Of a stretch of 64,000 bases of DNA, positions 34,450 to 45,269 are shown in pieces (the stretch's first letter is position 1; each line of letters opens with the position of its first letter). The notes beneath the pieces were generated by a model. The model was not told where the DNA came from and did not search any database. It was given only the letters and a program-made list of their open reading frames with translations. This DNA comes from Deltaproteobacteria bacterium (GTDB lineage: Bacteria > Bdellovibrionota_C > UBA2361 > JAGFJO01), in contig JAGFJO010000072.1 of NCBI GenBank assembly GCA_024102635.1, forward strand, positions 89,576-153,575. The letters are read 5' to 3'. The position numbers and the translations under genes were made by a program.

Positions 34450-35913
34450 TTAGAATACTTTCTTCCGTTTTGATGAAGAGAGGATTCCGAGGCTTTCTCT
34501 ATATTTTGCCACCGTTCGACGAGCAATCTCGATATTTGCGCTTTTAAGCATATCAACGATCTGTTGGTCGCTTATAGGCTTGTCGGGTGTTTCAGACGCA
34601 ATTATCTGCTTGATCTTTTCCTTGATTGTAGAGGACGAAACATCCCCGTCGCCTGTTTTGATCCCCGTCGAAAAAAAGAACTTAAGTTCGAATACTCCTT
34701 GAGGAGTGTGCACATACTTGTTGGTGGTGACTCGGCTTACGGTCGACTCGTGCATGCCAATATCGTCAGCCACGTCTTTCAAAACCAACGGTTTGAGTTT
34801 CTCGATACCGTAATCAAAAAAGTTCTTCTGAAACTTGACTATGCTTTCTGTGACTCTGAATATCGTTTGCTGTCTTTGATGAATGCTTTTTATTAGCCAG
34901 GAGGCGGCCTTCAATCTTTCGTTTAGGTATTCTTTGTGAGGGTTTCCGTTTGTTTCGCTTCCCTTGAGCAGCTTCAAATAATAAGAACTGACCCGCAGCT
35001 TCGGCATTCCATCTTCATTGAGGCTTATCACATACTCGCCGTCCACCTTGTACACATATATGTCGGGAATAATGTAACGAACCGTTTCATCAGAAAAAAT
35101 CCGTCCGGGCCTCGGTTCGAGATGCTGAATTGCCTGGACCGCCTTGTAAACCTCATCTAGGGATACCTTTTCCGATTTTGCTATCTGATCATACTTCTTA
35201 CGCTCCAGCTTATCCAAATGCTCGCTTACTATCCTCCACTCGAGCGAATCTCCCAGGCCGTGAAGGTGTAGCTGCATCAGCAAACATTCGCGCAGATCCC
35301 TGGCCGCAATACCGGCCGGTTCCAGCGTCTTTACGATCTCCATTGCCTTTTCAACCTGCTCCAAGGAGCAGCCGACCGCTTCCGCGATCTCCTCATGACT
35401 GCAGCACAGGTAACCGTCGCGGTTTAAATTGCAAACAATATGCATTACAACGGGGAGTTGTTCCCGGTCGATATCGGCCATTCTTAGCTGTGAGACCAGA
35501 TGGTCATATAGGCTCTCGCTTTTCGTTAGTGTAGCTTCGAGTGATGGTTTGTCATCAAGGTCTGCGAAACCTCGCGGAGTGGAGCTGCCGCGGGCATCGG
35601 TAAGATTCTCAAGGTAGTTCTCCCAATCGACCGGGGTTTTGCCGGTCATTAGTGAGGGTTCTGACTCAGATTCTGCCGGCGCTCTCAGCTCTTCTATCCC
35701 GTCAGGGCTAGTTCCATTAGGAGACGCTGTGAAGGTAGGCTCTTCCGGCCCCTCCTTTATCTCTTCAAGAATAGGATTCTCCAGCAGCTCCTTCTGTATG
35801 GCCTCTATATATTCGAGCCTCCCAAGCTGCAAAAGCTTAATTGCCTGCTGCAGTTGAGGAGTCATCAAAAGCGATTGACTCAACTTTTGAACAAGTTTTG
35901 TCTCTAGAGCCAT
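34450..35913 (-). CDS. rpoN: RNA polymerase sigma-54 factor
   Basis: A 487-residue sigma-54. Region I is the Gln- and Leu-rich start (MALETKLVQKLSQSLLMTPQ, then QQAIKLLQLGRLEYIEAI), an acidic linker follows (about residues 52-110), then the core-binding domain, and the DNA-binding end with the RpoN box ARRTVAKYRE (464-473). It directs RNA polymerase to -24/-12 promoters with an enhancer-binding activator. It follows lptB after 295 bases and precedes hpf, the standard order in Proteobacteria. Confidence 0.96.
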   Translation of the reverse strand: MALETKLVQKLSQSLLMTPQLQQAIKLLQLGRLEYIEAIQKELLENPILEEIKEGPEEPTFTASPNGTSPDGIEELRAPAESESEPSLMTGKTPVDWENYLENLTDARGSSTPRGFADLDDKPSLEATLTKSESLYDHLVSQLRMADIDREQLPVVMHIVCNLNRDGYLCCSHEEIAEAVGCSLEQVEKAMEIVKTLEPAGIAARDLRECLLMQLHLHGLGDSLEWRIVSEHLDKLERKKYDQIAKSEKVSLDEVYKAVQAIQHLEPRPGRIFSDETVRYIIPDIYVYKVDGEYVISLNEDGMPKLRVSSYYLKLLKGSETNGNPHKEYLNERLKAASWLIKSIHQRQQTIFRVTESIVKFQKNFFDYGIEKLKPLVLKDVADDIGMHESTVSRVTTNKYVHTPQGVFELKFFFSTGIKTGDGDVSSSTIKEKIKQIIASETPDKPISDQQIVDMLKSANIEIARRTVAKYRESLGILSSSKRKKVF

Positions 35914-36208
35914 AATGCTATTCGATACTAAACATTATTCTATCACTCTTTTGGATGAATTTCGGCGCAGATGTATGCAAGAATTAGCCCAAATGCTCCC
36001 TTATACGGCTCTTTTACACCTAACCATCTGACGCGACTGACTCTTCGGTAGAAGACTTGATCCAGTCCTAACAAGGTAAGTATCGGCCAAAATGGCCGCC
36101 GCCTTTCCGTAAAATTGCGCGTCTGCGCAAGTTACAGAAATAAATCGACATATTTGATGGAATATTCAGCGCCTGGCCCACCCGCGTCCATGCGCGCAGA
36201 GGGCAGCC

Positions 36209-36934
36209 TCATAGTGCGAAGTCGTCGCCTAAGTAATAGCGCTGGGCACGCTCGCTGCTAGCGATCCTTTCAGGGCTGCCCTCTTCCAGCACTTTTCCAT
36301 CCACCAGAATATAGGCGCGGTGGCAGATTCCCAAAGTCTCGCGCACATTGTGGTCTGTGATAAGTACACCGATTCCCTTTTTTTTGAGAGTTTCAATTAT
36401 GTTCTGAATGTCGCGAATTGCGATGGGGTCAATCCCCGCAAACGGCTCATCAAGGAGTATGAAGCTCGGAGATCGAGCAAGCGCCCGGGTGATCTCGACC
36501 CGCCGCCGCTCGCCGCCCGAGAGAGAGCTTGCAAGACTTGATGCAACCTTTGTAAGGCCGAGTTCTTCCAGTAATTCCTCACAGCGCTGCTCCCGCTCAT
36601 ATTTTCCGGGGAACGGCATGGTCTCTAGAATGGCCAACACGTTATCCCTGACTGTCAGTTTTCGGAAGACCGACGGTTCCTGAGGAAGGTAACCGAGCCC
36701 CTGCCTTGCGCGCTTGTACATCGGCTGCCTTGTAATCTCCTCTCCATTCAAAAAGATTTTGCCCTGATCGGGAGTGACAAGTCCCACGCACATATAAAAA
36801 GTGGTTGTCTTCCCCGCGCCATTTGGTCCGAGAAGGCCCACTACTTCGCCGGCCGCAACCTGAATGGAGACTTCACTGACGACTTTGCGCCCCTGGTATT
36901 GTTTGGTGACGTTTTCAGTTGAGAGAGCAAACAT
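36209..36934 (-). CDS. lptB: LPS transport ABC ATPase LptB
   Basis: A 241-residue ABC ATPase that powers extraction of lipopolysaccharide from the inner membrane (LptB2FG) for transport to the cell surface. Walker A is GPNGAGKTT (36-44), signature LSGGERRRVEI, Walker B FILLDEPFAGIDP, and switch His in ITDHNVRETL. The stretch GYLPQEPSVFRKLTVRDN is the LptB-type Q-loop region. It lies upstream of rpoN, as usual, but is separated from lptA by a kinase and an unknown gene. Confidence 0.95.
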   Translation of the reverse strand: MFALSTENVTKQYQGRKVVSEVSIQVAAGEVVGLLGPNGAGKTTTFYMCVGLVTPDQGKIFLNGEEITRQPMYKRARQGLGYLPQEPSVFRKLTVRDNVLAILETMPFPGKYEREQRCEELLEELGLTKVASSLASSLSGGERRRVEITRALARSPSFILLDEPFAGIDPIAIRDIQNIIETLKKKGIGVLITDHNVRETLGICHRAYILVDGKVLEEGSPERIASSERAQRYYLGDDFAL

Positions 36935-37048
36935 AACGGTTTATTGGGCTACCCTGAGTAGTGCTTTTTATGGAATTTACACTTTATTTCCGGCTTTGCA
37001 AATCAGCGTGGCAACTTATCAGGATTGTGTAGCTATCACCACGCGATA

Positions 37049-39745
37049 TCAGGGGGTAAGAGATTTCGTGTCGCCAAGTCCCGGTTCTCCGGTTCGCAGC
37101 GCCGATGGGCTTTGAAGAACTTGTGCTATGACCTGCGAAAATTTATCCAGTTGATATGGTTTTTGCACGAATCCCGACATCCCTTCATTCATTATCTCTT
37201 GCACGGCGTGATTGTTTCCGTAGCCGGTAGACAAAATTGCCCGCACATGGGGGTTAATCTTTTTTATCTCTCTAAAGCATTCGCGAGCCCCCATGTTGGG
37301 CATAACCATGTCCAGTATAACGAGGTCGATTTCAAATTTGTTTTCCGAATAATACCGCAGTGCCTCCACCCCATCCCTGGCGGTAACTACGTCATAACCG
37401 AGGGAGGTCAGCATGCGCGAAGTCACGTCTCTTATTACCTGGTGATCGTCAACAATCAAAATGTGGCCCCGTCCTTTGATCGAGCCCAAAGAGCTTTTTT
37501 CTACCTTTAAGCCCATCGGCCTTTCGATGCTTGGAAGCCAGATTGAAAAGGTGCTGCCCTGCTCAGGGGCGCTACTGACCTTTATTGCGCCGCCATGGTT
37601 TTTCACTATTCCATAAACCATGGACAGCCCCATGCCGGTTCCTTTGCCGGGATCTTTGGTAGTAAAAAACGGCTCATAGACCTTCTCTATTATCTCAGGG
37701 GGAATGCCGCACCCGTTGTCCTGAACCTCAATCATAAGGTAATGACCGGGCTTGACTCCTTCAGCCGACTGGCTCGAGCCGGGGTCAACATACGAATCGC
37801 GTGTGACTATGCTAATCCGTCCGTCAGGATGCACTCCGCCGCCAAGCACAGCGATGGCGTCACGCGCGTTGATAGCAAGATTAAGCACCACCTGTTGCAT
37901 CTGCATCGGATCGCCTACTACGAAAGAACGCTTAGCGTTCAAATTCTGCGTAATTGAGATATTTTTTTCGATTGTTCTGCCCAGCAGGGCCAGTGTTTCC
38001 GTAATGGTTGAATGGAGGTCGACAGGAATATTTTGATTCTTTCCCTTCCGTGCAAAACCGAGCAGCTTCTCGGTCAGTTGAGTGGCTTTACGCGCGATGC
38101 TCTCAATCATATCTGAAGCGTGCTCTACCTCTCCCTTGTTCATTGATGACGACTTCAGGAGCGCGGTGTAGCCTATTATGCCGGTAAGATAGTTATTGAA
38201 GTCATGTGCTACACCGCCGGCTAACTGTCCTATAGCTTCCATTTTTTGCGCTTGCAGCAGCTGCTCCTCGAGGCGCTTGCGTTCGGTAATGTCCGTTGCT
38301 ACTCCGAGAACCTGAGATGGCTCACCTGGGCCGAGCCGCAAAGGTCTTTTAGTGGTCTGAAGATAGTGACGCTTCCCACGCGAATCGGTGATTATCTCCT
38401 CGGGCACAAGTACATCCCGGCCCTCCTCTATCACCATGCGATCATACTTTCTGAAGTGATCAACCTCATCACTTTGTTCATTAAAATCACTGTCCTTTTT
38501 ACCTATCAGATCAGACACGGTAGTGCCGTACATATCAGCTACTGCCTGATTCACCAGAGTGAACCGACCGTGAAGGTCTTTCACGAAGATTAAATTCGGA
38601 TTGGCATTGATGACCTGGTCAAGGAACCGCTGACTGCGTCTCAAATTCTCCTCAACCAGTCTGCGCTCGGTTCCATCCGTGACAGTGCAGACGAACCCGC
38701 CGCTTTCCATGGCAGTTAGAGAAAGTTCATGAGAAAGGAAGGTATTGTCGCACCGCCTCCCAATCGCTTCCAGCCGCCCTTTGCCCTTATGCCGTAGGAG
38801 AGGTTTAATAATTCGCTCGATTCTTTGAACTTCCTGTTTAGTGTAGAGAACGTGCCAGCTCTTGCCAAGCAAGTGCTGAGCGGATTTGAAACCGAACATA
38901 CGCAAGAGGGATTGATTGACGAACTGAAAGTGCTCACGGTGATCGAGTATCGCCATGCCGTCGGCTGTGGATTCCAGCGCAATTGAGCGCCGTTTAAGCT
39001 CCAACTCGAACTTCTTGCTAATCTCAGCTTCATGAGCCATTGAAAGGAAGTCGGCGATAGAGGCAGCGAAGCTCTGCGCATCCGGTCCCCAGCGCCGGGC
39101 CGGGCTATCCGACGCAAAAGCGATGAATCCTTGAATGTCCGCATTTCGCCTGAATGGCGCTACCATTGCAGATGGAGACCCGTTCGAAATGGAATTGAGA
39201 AGGGATCCATCTTGTTCAGGAGCGCCCTCTAAAATCATCACGCGGTATTCGTTTATCTGGGCAAGATCATAATTCGCAAGCGAGATGCTTTCGATCATTT
39301 CGGCGCGTTTAGGAATATTAGAGCGGTCCAGTTGGTATGCCCCGAAGCACACTAATGCCGAGCGGCTCTCATCCAAGGTCCAGATTATGGCCTTTGAAGC
39401 TCCAAGAGTGTGGGCCGCAATTTCGCTTATAATGCGGCTTGCCCGGGCGAAATCGCCTGAGAATAGCGCCTTGTTACCGGCTATCCGTTTGAGCGCCTCC
39501 TGCTGTTGTCTCAGAACCCGGCGGCTCTCGATTAGTTCCGACTTTTGCTCCACGTTCAACGAGCGAAGAGTGATGCACAGTCTCGCAAAAAAAATCAACG
39601 CGATGACGAGCGTTGCACCTGAAGCTATATAATGAGGCATGGAGGCAGAGGAGTGCGGGATAGATATGTAGTACACCGCTGCCATAAGACCTACCAACAG
39701 CAACAGCTCGGTATACCACATCAAACGTACGAAACTGCTTTGCAT
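37049..39745 (-). CDS. Hybrid sensor histidine kinase with GAF, two PAS and a receiver
   Basis: An 898-residue sensor. Order: two N-terminal membrane helices (about 8-28 and 38-58), a GAF-like region (about 85-235), two PAS domains (about 255-365 and 375-490, the second ending in VLGVATDITERKRLEEQLLQAQKM), a HisKA domain with the phosphorylated His in GGVAHDFNNYLTGIIGY, a HATPase with NLAINARDAI, DNGCGIP and GKGTGMGLSMVYGIVKNHGG, and a receiver (about 765-885) with ILIVDDHQ and LVILDMVMP. It senses an unknown signal at the membrane. It sits inside the Lpt gene run between the unknown gene and lptB, so it may report on LPS transport, but that is inference. Confidence 0.92.
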   Translation of the reverse strand: MQSSFVRLMWYTELLLLVGLMAAVYYISIPHSSASMPHYIASGATLVIALIFFARLCITLRSLNVEQKSELIESRRVLRQQQEALKRIAGNKALFSGDFARASRIISEIAAHTLGASKAIIWTLDESRSALVCFGAYQLDRSNIPKRAEMIESISLANYDLAQINEYRVMILEGAPEQDGSLLNSISNGSPSAMVAPFRRNADIQGFIAFASDSPARRWGPDAQSFAASIADFLSMAHEAEISKKFELELKRRSIALESTADGMAILDHREHFQFVNQSLLRMFGFKSAQHLLGKSWHVLYTKQEVQRIERIIKPLLRHKGKGRLEAIGRRCDNTFLSHELSLTAMESGGFVCTVTDGTERRLVEENLRRSQRFLDQVINANPNLIFVKDLHGRFTLVNQAVADMYGTTVSDLIGKKDSDFNEQSDEVDHFRKYDRMVIEEGRDVLVPEEIITDSRGKRHYLQTTKRPLRLGPGEPSQVLGVATDITERKRLEEQLLQAQKMEAIGQLAGGVAHDFNNYLTGIIGYTALLKSSSMNKGEVEHASDMIESIARKATQLTEKLLGFARKGKNQNIPVDLHSTITETLALLGRTIEKNISITQNLNAKRSFVVGDPMQMQQVVLNLAINARDAIAVLGGGVHPDGRISIVTRDSYVDPGSSQSAEGVKPGHYLMIEVQDNGCGIPPEIIEKVYEPFFTTKDPGKGTGMGLSMVYGIVKNHGGAIKVSSAPEQGSTFSIWLPSIERPMGLKVEKSSLGSIKGRGHILIVDDHQVIRDVTSRMLTSLGYDVVTARDGVEALRYYSENKFEIDLVILDMVMPNMGARECFREIKKINPHVRAILSTGYGNNHAVQEIMNEGMSGFVQKPYQLDKFSQVIAQVLQSPSALRTGEPGLGDTKSLTP

Positions 39746-40033
39746 CGGAGTTAAGAATAAATAGTTGATCCTGAGAAAGTCATTGTTACTTTTTCAGGAG
39801 CGCTGCGAGATTAGTCCGGATGAAGTTGCATCCGCCGCTGAACCTCTCCGAATCACCGTCCAAGTAGCTCGCAATGAAGATTTCAATGCCAACCGTTTTG
39901 GGGGAGCCGCGATATCTTTTTGAGAATCGCTCTAGATGGTACCACCGGCATTAAGCGCAACCAAAAAAAATCTTCGTATGAAAATTGATTGGGAATGCCT
40001 GTTCTAGGGCGCTGTAGGTGAAAGTATGGCCGG

Positions 40034-40561
40034 TTAGCGTCTTTTCCCCGTTCCGTATGAGCCGGGGAGTGTTCGAAGAGATCCGGCATTGGTGCCGTAC
40101 GCCTCAGCCATGGCTGAGTTTATTCCGTCTTCAATCCTCGCTAAAACGTCCTCATTACTCAGCTTGATATTAAACCCATTTTGCTTATTGTGAGCCATAT
40201 TCTCTGAAAGCTCAATTAACTCGCGGCCCGCTGCAGCAAAAAGAAGGCCGTGAAGGGCAGAGGTGAGGTCGCTTTTATAACTGCTGTAAGGAGGCTTTCC
40301 GCAGGCTGTGGTGGCTACTATTTGCGGTTCCTTAGCATGTACCGCCTGCCAGATAGCGTCCTTCAGCTCAGGGATCTGGGAATCCCTTATGATGTTCAAT
40401 TGGGCTAAACATCTCAAAGCGTTTGATACGTCTCGTGCTGCGCCGTTCTTATTTGCGTACAGGGAGGGAAGGCGCCTGCTAAAACTGGCGGCTACCCAGA
40501 AGTCCCGCGTCTCGCTCGTTACCGGGCCGGGGACCTTAAGTTCTGTATTAGCTCGTCTCAC
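40034..40561 (-). CDS. Unknown protein coupled to lptA
   Basis: The frame starts with GTG 5 bases after the lptA stop and has no strong ribosome site, so it is probably translated by coupling. The 175-residue product (MRRANTELKVPGPVTSETRDFW...) has no signal peptide or membrane helix and seems soluble and helix-rich, with LSSALHG-like and AAAGRELIELSENMAHNK segments and a basic end GTGKRR. I do not recognise it. Its place between lptA and the kinase suggests a link with LPS transport or the sensor, but there is no direct evidence. Confidence 0.6.
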   Translation of the reverse strand: MRRANTELKVPGPVTSETRDFWVAASFSRRLPSLYANKNGAARDVSNALRCLAQLNIIRDSQIPELKDAIWQAVHAKEPQIVATTACGKPPYSSYKSDLTSALHGLLFAAAGRELIELSENMAHNKQNGFNIKLSNEDVLARIEDGINSAMAEAYGTNAGSLRTLPGSYGTGKRR

Positions 40562-40566
40562 GATGC

Positions 40567-41115
40567 TTACTTTTTGAAAGGGATCTGCGTTTCGCTCTCT
40601 TCCTTTTCTTTTTCAAGTTTGACTCTAACCGCTCCCTCTGCAGTGCTGCGGTTGTCCTTCAAAAAAATTTTAATGGTATCAGCTGTAAGCACACTACCGT
40701 TTTGCTGAAGCTCGGGGCTTTCCGTTAGGGTGACAGTTTCAGTTGCAGCATCGTAAACAGCGCGCTGGCTGTTGGCCCGAATGCCGTCACCTTTCACGAT
40801 TATGACATTATCCTTTGCGACAAGCTGTTCGATTTTGTTGTCTTTGCTATAGCGGCCCTCGAGAGTATCGGAATTAAGAATCATATCGCCCTGTTTTACT
40901 TCCACCTGACCGCTATATATAAAGAGGCGTTCTTCGGATTTGAGGGTGAGATTGTCCGACTTTATGAAGGTAGGCAGATCACTGAAATCGTCTTGCAGCA
41001 TCGCTTTAGAATCGCCTGGGGAGCCGGCTTGCGGTTCTTCAGCCGCCATCGCTGGCGGAGCAGAAGCTATAATAAGGGCAAGAACTGAGAATCCAGATAA
41101 TAATGCTCTGATCAT
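40567..41115 (-). CDS. lptA: Periplasmic LPS bridge protein LptA
   Basis: A 182-residue protein with a signal peptide (MIRALLSGFSVLALIIASAPPAMA) cut after AMA. The mature protein is beta-rich with the OstA-type repeats: FIKSDNLTLKSEERLFIYSGQVEVKQG, MILNSDTLEGRYS, and GIRANSQRAVYDAATETVTL. LptA molecules stack into a filament that carries lipopolysaccharide across the periplasm. It starts 2 bases after the lptC stop. The end (EKEKEESETQIPFKK) is charged. Confidence 0.9.
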   Translation of the reverse strand: MIRALLSGFSVLALIIASAPPAMAAEEPQAGSPGDSKAMLQDDFSDLPTFIKSDNLTLKSEERLFIYSGQVEVKQGDMILNSDTLEGRYSKDNKIEQLVAKDNVIIVKGDGIRANSQRAVYDAATETVTLTESPELQQNGSVLTADTIKIFLKDNRSTAEGAVRVKLEKEKEESETQIPFKK

Positions 41116-41117
41116 GT

Positions 41118-41720
41118 TTACTTTTTAGCGCTTACAACTGTTGAAACATTCTCCTCGATTGTAAACTCCCGGCTGTCAAGCAAAGCAGTCATGGTGATGC
41201 CTGATATCTCCAACTTCTCATTTACGATTTTAACGGCGCCGGGAATATGCACCTTTTTCCCGATATGGTCGTAAGTGGCCGTTTCGGCATAAACATGTGT
41301 GTTTTCGTCATGAATCAATTCCACACCGTTGGTAACATCAGCGGACAGCAGCGAAGTTCCTTCTAGATGAAGCACAGCATTAGTGGCTTTAAGCTGTACT
41401 TGTGTGCCGTCATCCCTGAAGAAATCGAGATTGGCTTGCTCGAGAACGGCCGTGCCCGATTCTGGGATATAACGTCCTTTCGAAGCTTTAACTTCCCAGA
41501 TTTTGCGGCCGTCTCTAGATTCGCTACGCTGAAAATTGTCCAGAGTAACGGCCGATTTTAAATCCTCCTGTGACAGAGACGCTCGTGGCGACTCCTTGGG
41601 GGTTGACGATTCCGGCAGCGTTGCGCCCTGGTTAAACTTAAGCATGATGATGCTGGCCGCAAAAAAAAGCACGAGAGTACCTATTCCAAGCACGATACTT
41701 TGAGAGCGTGTTATGTTCAT
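41118..41720 (-). CDS. lptC: LPS export system protein LptC
   Basis: A 200-residue bitopic protein with one N-terminal helix (IVLGIGTLVLFFAASIIML, about 9-27) and a periplasmic OstA-like beta domain: KIWEVKASKGRYIPESGTAVLEQANLDFFRDDG and AETATYDHIGKKVHI. LptC takes lipopolysaccharide from LptB2FG and hands it to LptA. It lies 2 bases after kdsA and directly before lptA, a compact operon kdsA-lptC-lptA; the phosphatase kdsC often found between them is absent here. Confidence 0.9.
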   Translation of the reverse strand: MNITRSQSIVLGIGTLVLFFAASIIMLKFNQGATLPESSTPKESPRASLSQEDLKSAVTLDNFQRSESRDGRKIWEVKASKGRYIPESGTAVLEQANLDFFRDDGTQVQLKATNAVLHLEGTSLLSADVTNGVELIHDENTHVYAETATYDHIGKKVHIPGAVKIVNEKLEISGITMTALLDSREFTIEENVSTVVSAKK

Positions 41721-41722
41721 CT

Positions 41723-42544
41723 CTATCTCTCTAGTGATTCCCGGATTCTTATAGCCGCCGCCAAAGTTGCCTTCATCTGAGATAGGGGCAACATGCTCGC
41801 TCCATCCGACGGAGCTTTATCCGGGTCCTGATGACATTCAATGAACAAGCCCGAGATGCCGGCTGCCGCAGCAGCGCGCGCCAGTGGAGCGACGAACTCC
41901 CTATTGCCGCCCGAGCTGCCGCCCGATCCGCCCATCTGCTGAACACTGTGAGTCGCATCAAAAACGACCGGATAGCCTAGTCCAGCCATGATAATCAAAC
42001 CGCGCATATCCACAACCAGGTCACGATATCCGAAGCACGATCCTCGTTCGCACAGCAAAATATTATGATTGCCCGTGCCGCTTACCTTTTCCGCGGCATG
42101 CTTCATGTCCATCGGGTGTAAAAATTGTCCCTTTTTAATGTTCACAGCCCTGCCGCTCCTGCCGGCAGCTTGTAGCAGATCGGTTTGACGGCAGAGAAAT
42201 GCAGGAATCTGCAAAACATCCACAACCTCGGCTGCGGTGTTCACCTGTGATACTTCATGTACGTCTGTTAGAACGGGGAGATCCAAATCTCTCTTTATGT
42301 CTTGCAATATTCGCAACCCTTCCTGCATTCCGATTCCGCGTTGTCCCGCCGCGCTCGTGCGGTTTGCTTTATCGTAGGAGGACTTGTATATAAGATCGAA
42401 CTGCAGCTCCTCCGAAAGCATTTTTAAAAAGGATGCTATTTGAAGTGCGTGATCACGCGACTCGATCTGGCACGGGCCGGCAATTAACAGCAGCCGGCCC
42501 GATCGGCCAACAGTAAAACGGTTAGATATCGAAACTTCTTTCAT
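41723..42544 (-). CDS. kdsA: 2-dehydro-3-deoxyphosphooctonate aldolase (KDO8P synthase)
   Basis: KdsA joins phosphoenolpyruvate and arabinose 5-phosphate to KDO 8-phosphate, a committed step in making the inner core of lipopolysaccharide. Length 273. Landmarks are LLLIAGPCQIES, YKSSYDKANRTS, LPVLTDVHE, KKGQFLHPMDM, CERGSCFGYRDLVVDM and VVFDATHSVQ, the barrel-end motifs of the DAHP/KDO8P synthase group. It follows pyrG by 30 bases. Confidence 0.96.
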   Translation of the reverse strand: MKEVSISNRFTVGRSGRLLLIAGPCQIESRDHALQIASFLKMLSEELQFDLIYKSSYDKANRTSAAGQRGIGMQEGLRILQDIKRDLDLPVLTDVHEVSQVNTAAEVVDVLQIPAFLCRQTDLLQAAGRSGRAVNIKKGQFLHPMDMKHAAEKVSGTGNHNILLCERGSCFGYRDLVVDMRGLIIMAGLGYPVVFDATHSVQQMGGSGGSSGGNREFVAPLARAAAAAGISGLFIECHQDPDKAPSDGASMLPLSQMKATLAAAIRIRESLER

Positions 42545-42574
42545 GGCTGCAAATGAATCTGACGAGGCGGCCGA

Positions 42575-44377
<1,803 letters not shown>

Positions 44378-44483
44378 CTAACTCGTTTGAAATATTACAA
44401 TACCTGTGATGCTAGCCCCAATCAATTTTTCGATCTCGCCCGTCGCTCCCTTAAAGGTTCGGGCTAGAGGAGAATCGATATTG

Positions 44484-45269
44484 CTATCGCTGCTTGGCAA
44501 GAAACATTCGGCGGCGCCTTGAGCCCGAGTCCAGCTCCTGAAACAAGAAGCCCCGGAAAAGCATAAACCAGTTTCCGATCACCAAACCGCACAGCAGCGC
44601 GAGCGGCGCAGGAACCCATTGTGCGGCTACACCGCTCCAACTGTAGATGATAACAGTAGCGGGGAGAAGCGGCGCCAGCATAGTCGAAAACGAAAGCAGC
44701 ACAGCGATAGGATCAGAGCTTCTTAAAAAAATCGGCAAGAGCAGCAGCAAGAAGGGAAGATACCACTCGATCCAATTCTCTTTGGTGAAATTTATCGCCT
44801 TAGAAAACGCTGCGATGCTTTCGCTGCGATGTAAGTAGATGGACTCCGGAATTGCATTGAACAGGAAAATTATCAGGAGATTTATGATGGCTGCCGATGC
44901 GGCGTTTTGCATCTGGTAAGGCGAAGTCACCAGCCAAATGATGTAGAGAATGAATGAAACGCTAATGATTGAGAGAAATAGGCCCCAGTCGAACGCAGGG
45001 AGTCTTTTTAATGTTATTGTATTGCCGGAAGCGGCCTCTGCTAACCATAGATAGTAGACCGATATTAGGGCGGCCGCCAAAATTCCCGCGCCGAATCGGC
45101 CCGCATGCCCGAAAAAGACAAGTTTATCGACGGCAACTTCAAATAGAAAAAATGCGGCGATAACTCCTATCAGCATCGGCCAGTTACGGATCACCGCCCA
45201 CGATGCGGACTTTACGCATTCGATGTACATCTGTAGCGTTGCGAGGATGGAAGACTTCAGATCGCTCAT
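44484..45269 (-). CDS. Integral membrane protein, unknown, coupled to pcnB
   Basis: The start is taken at 45269 (MSDLKSSILATLQMYIECVK), where the ATG overlaps the pcnB stop TGA by 4 bases (ATGA), the sign of coupling; the longer frame reaching 45512 would lie inside pcnB and has a Lys/Arg-rich, low-complexity head. The 261-residue product has about six hydrophobic segments: WPMLIGVIAAFFLFEVAV, GILAAALISVYYLWLAEAA, LFLSIISVSFILYIIWLV, AAIINLLIIFLFNAI, YLPFLLLLLPIFL and ALLCGLVIGNWFMLF. It ends in a short basic tail. No family recognised. Confidence 0.72.
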   Translation of the reverse strand: MSDLKSSILATLQMYIECVKSASWAVIRNWPMLIGVIAAFFLFEVAVDKLVFFGHAGRFGAGILAAALISVYYLWLAEAASGNTITLKRLPAFDWGLFLSIISVSFILYIIWLVTSPYQMQNAASAAIINLLIIFLFNAIPESIYLHRSESIAAFSKAINFTKENWIEWYLPFLLLLLPIFLRSSDPIAVLLSFSTMLAPLLPATVIIYSWSGVAAQWVPAPLALLCGLVIGNWFMLFRGFLFQELDSGSRRRRMFLAKQR

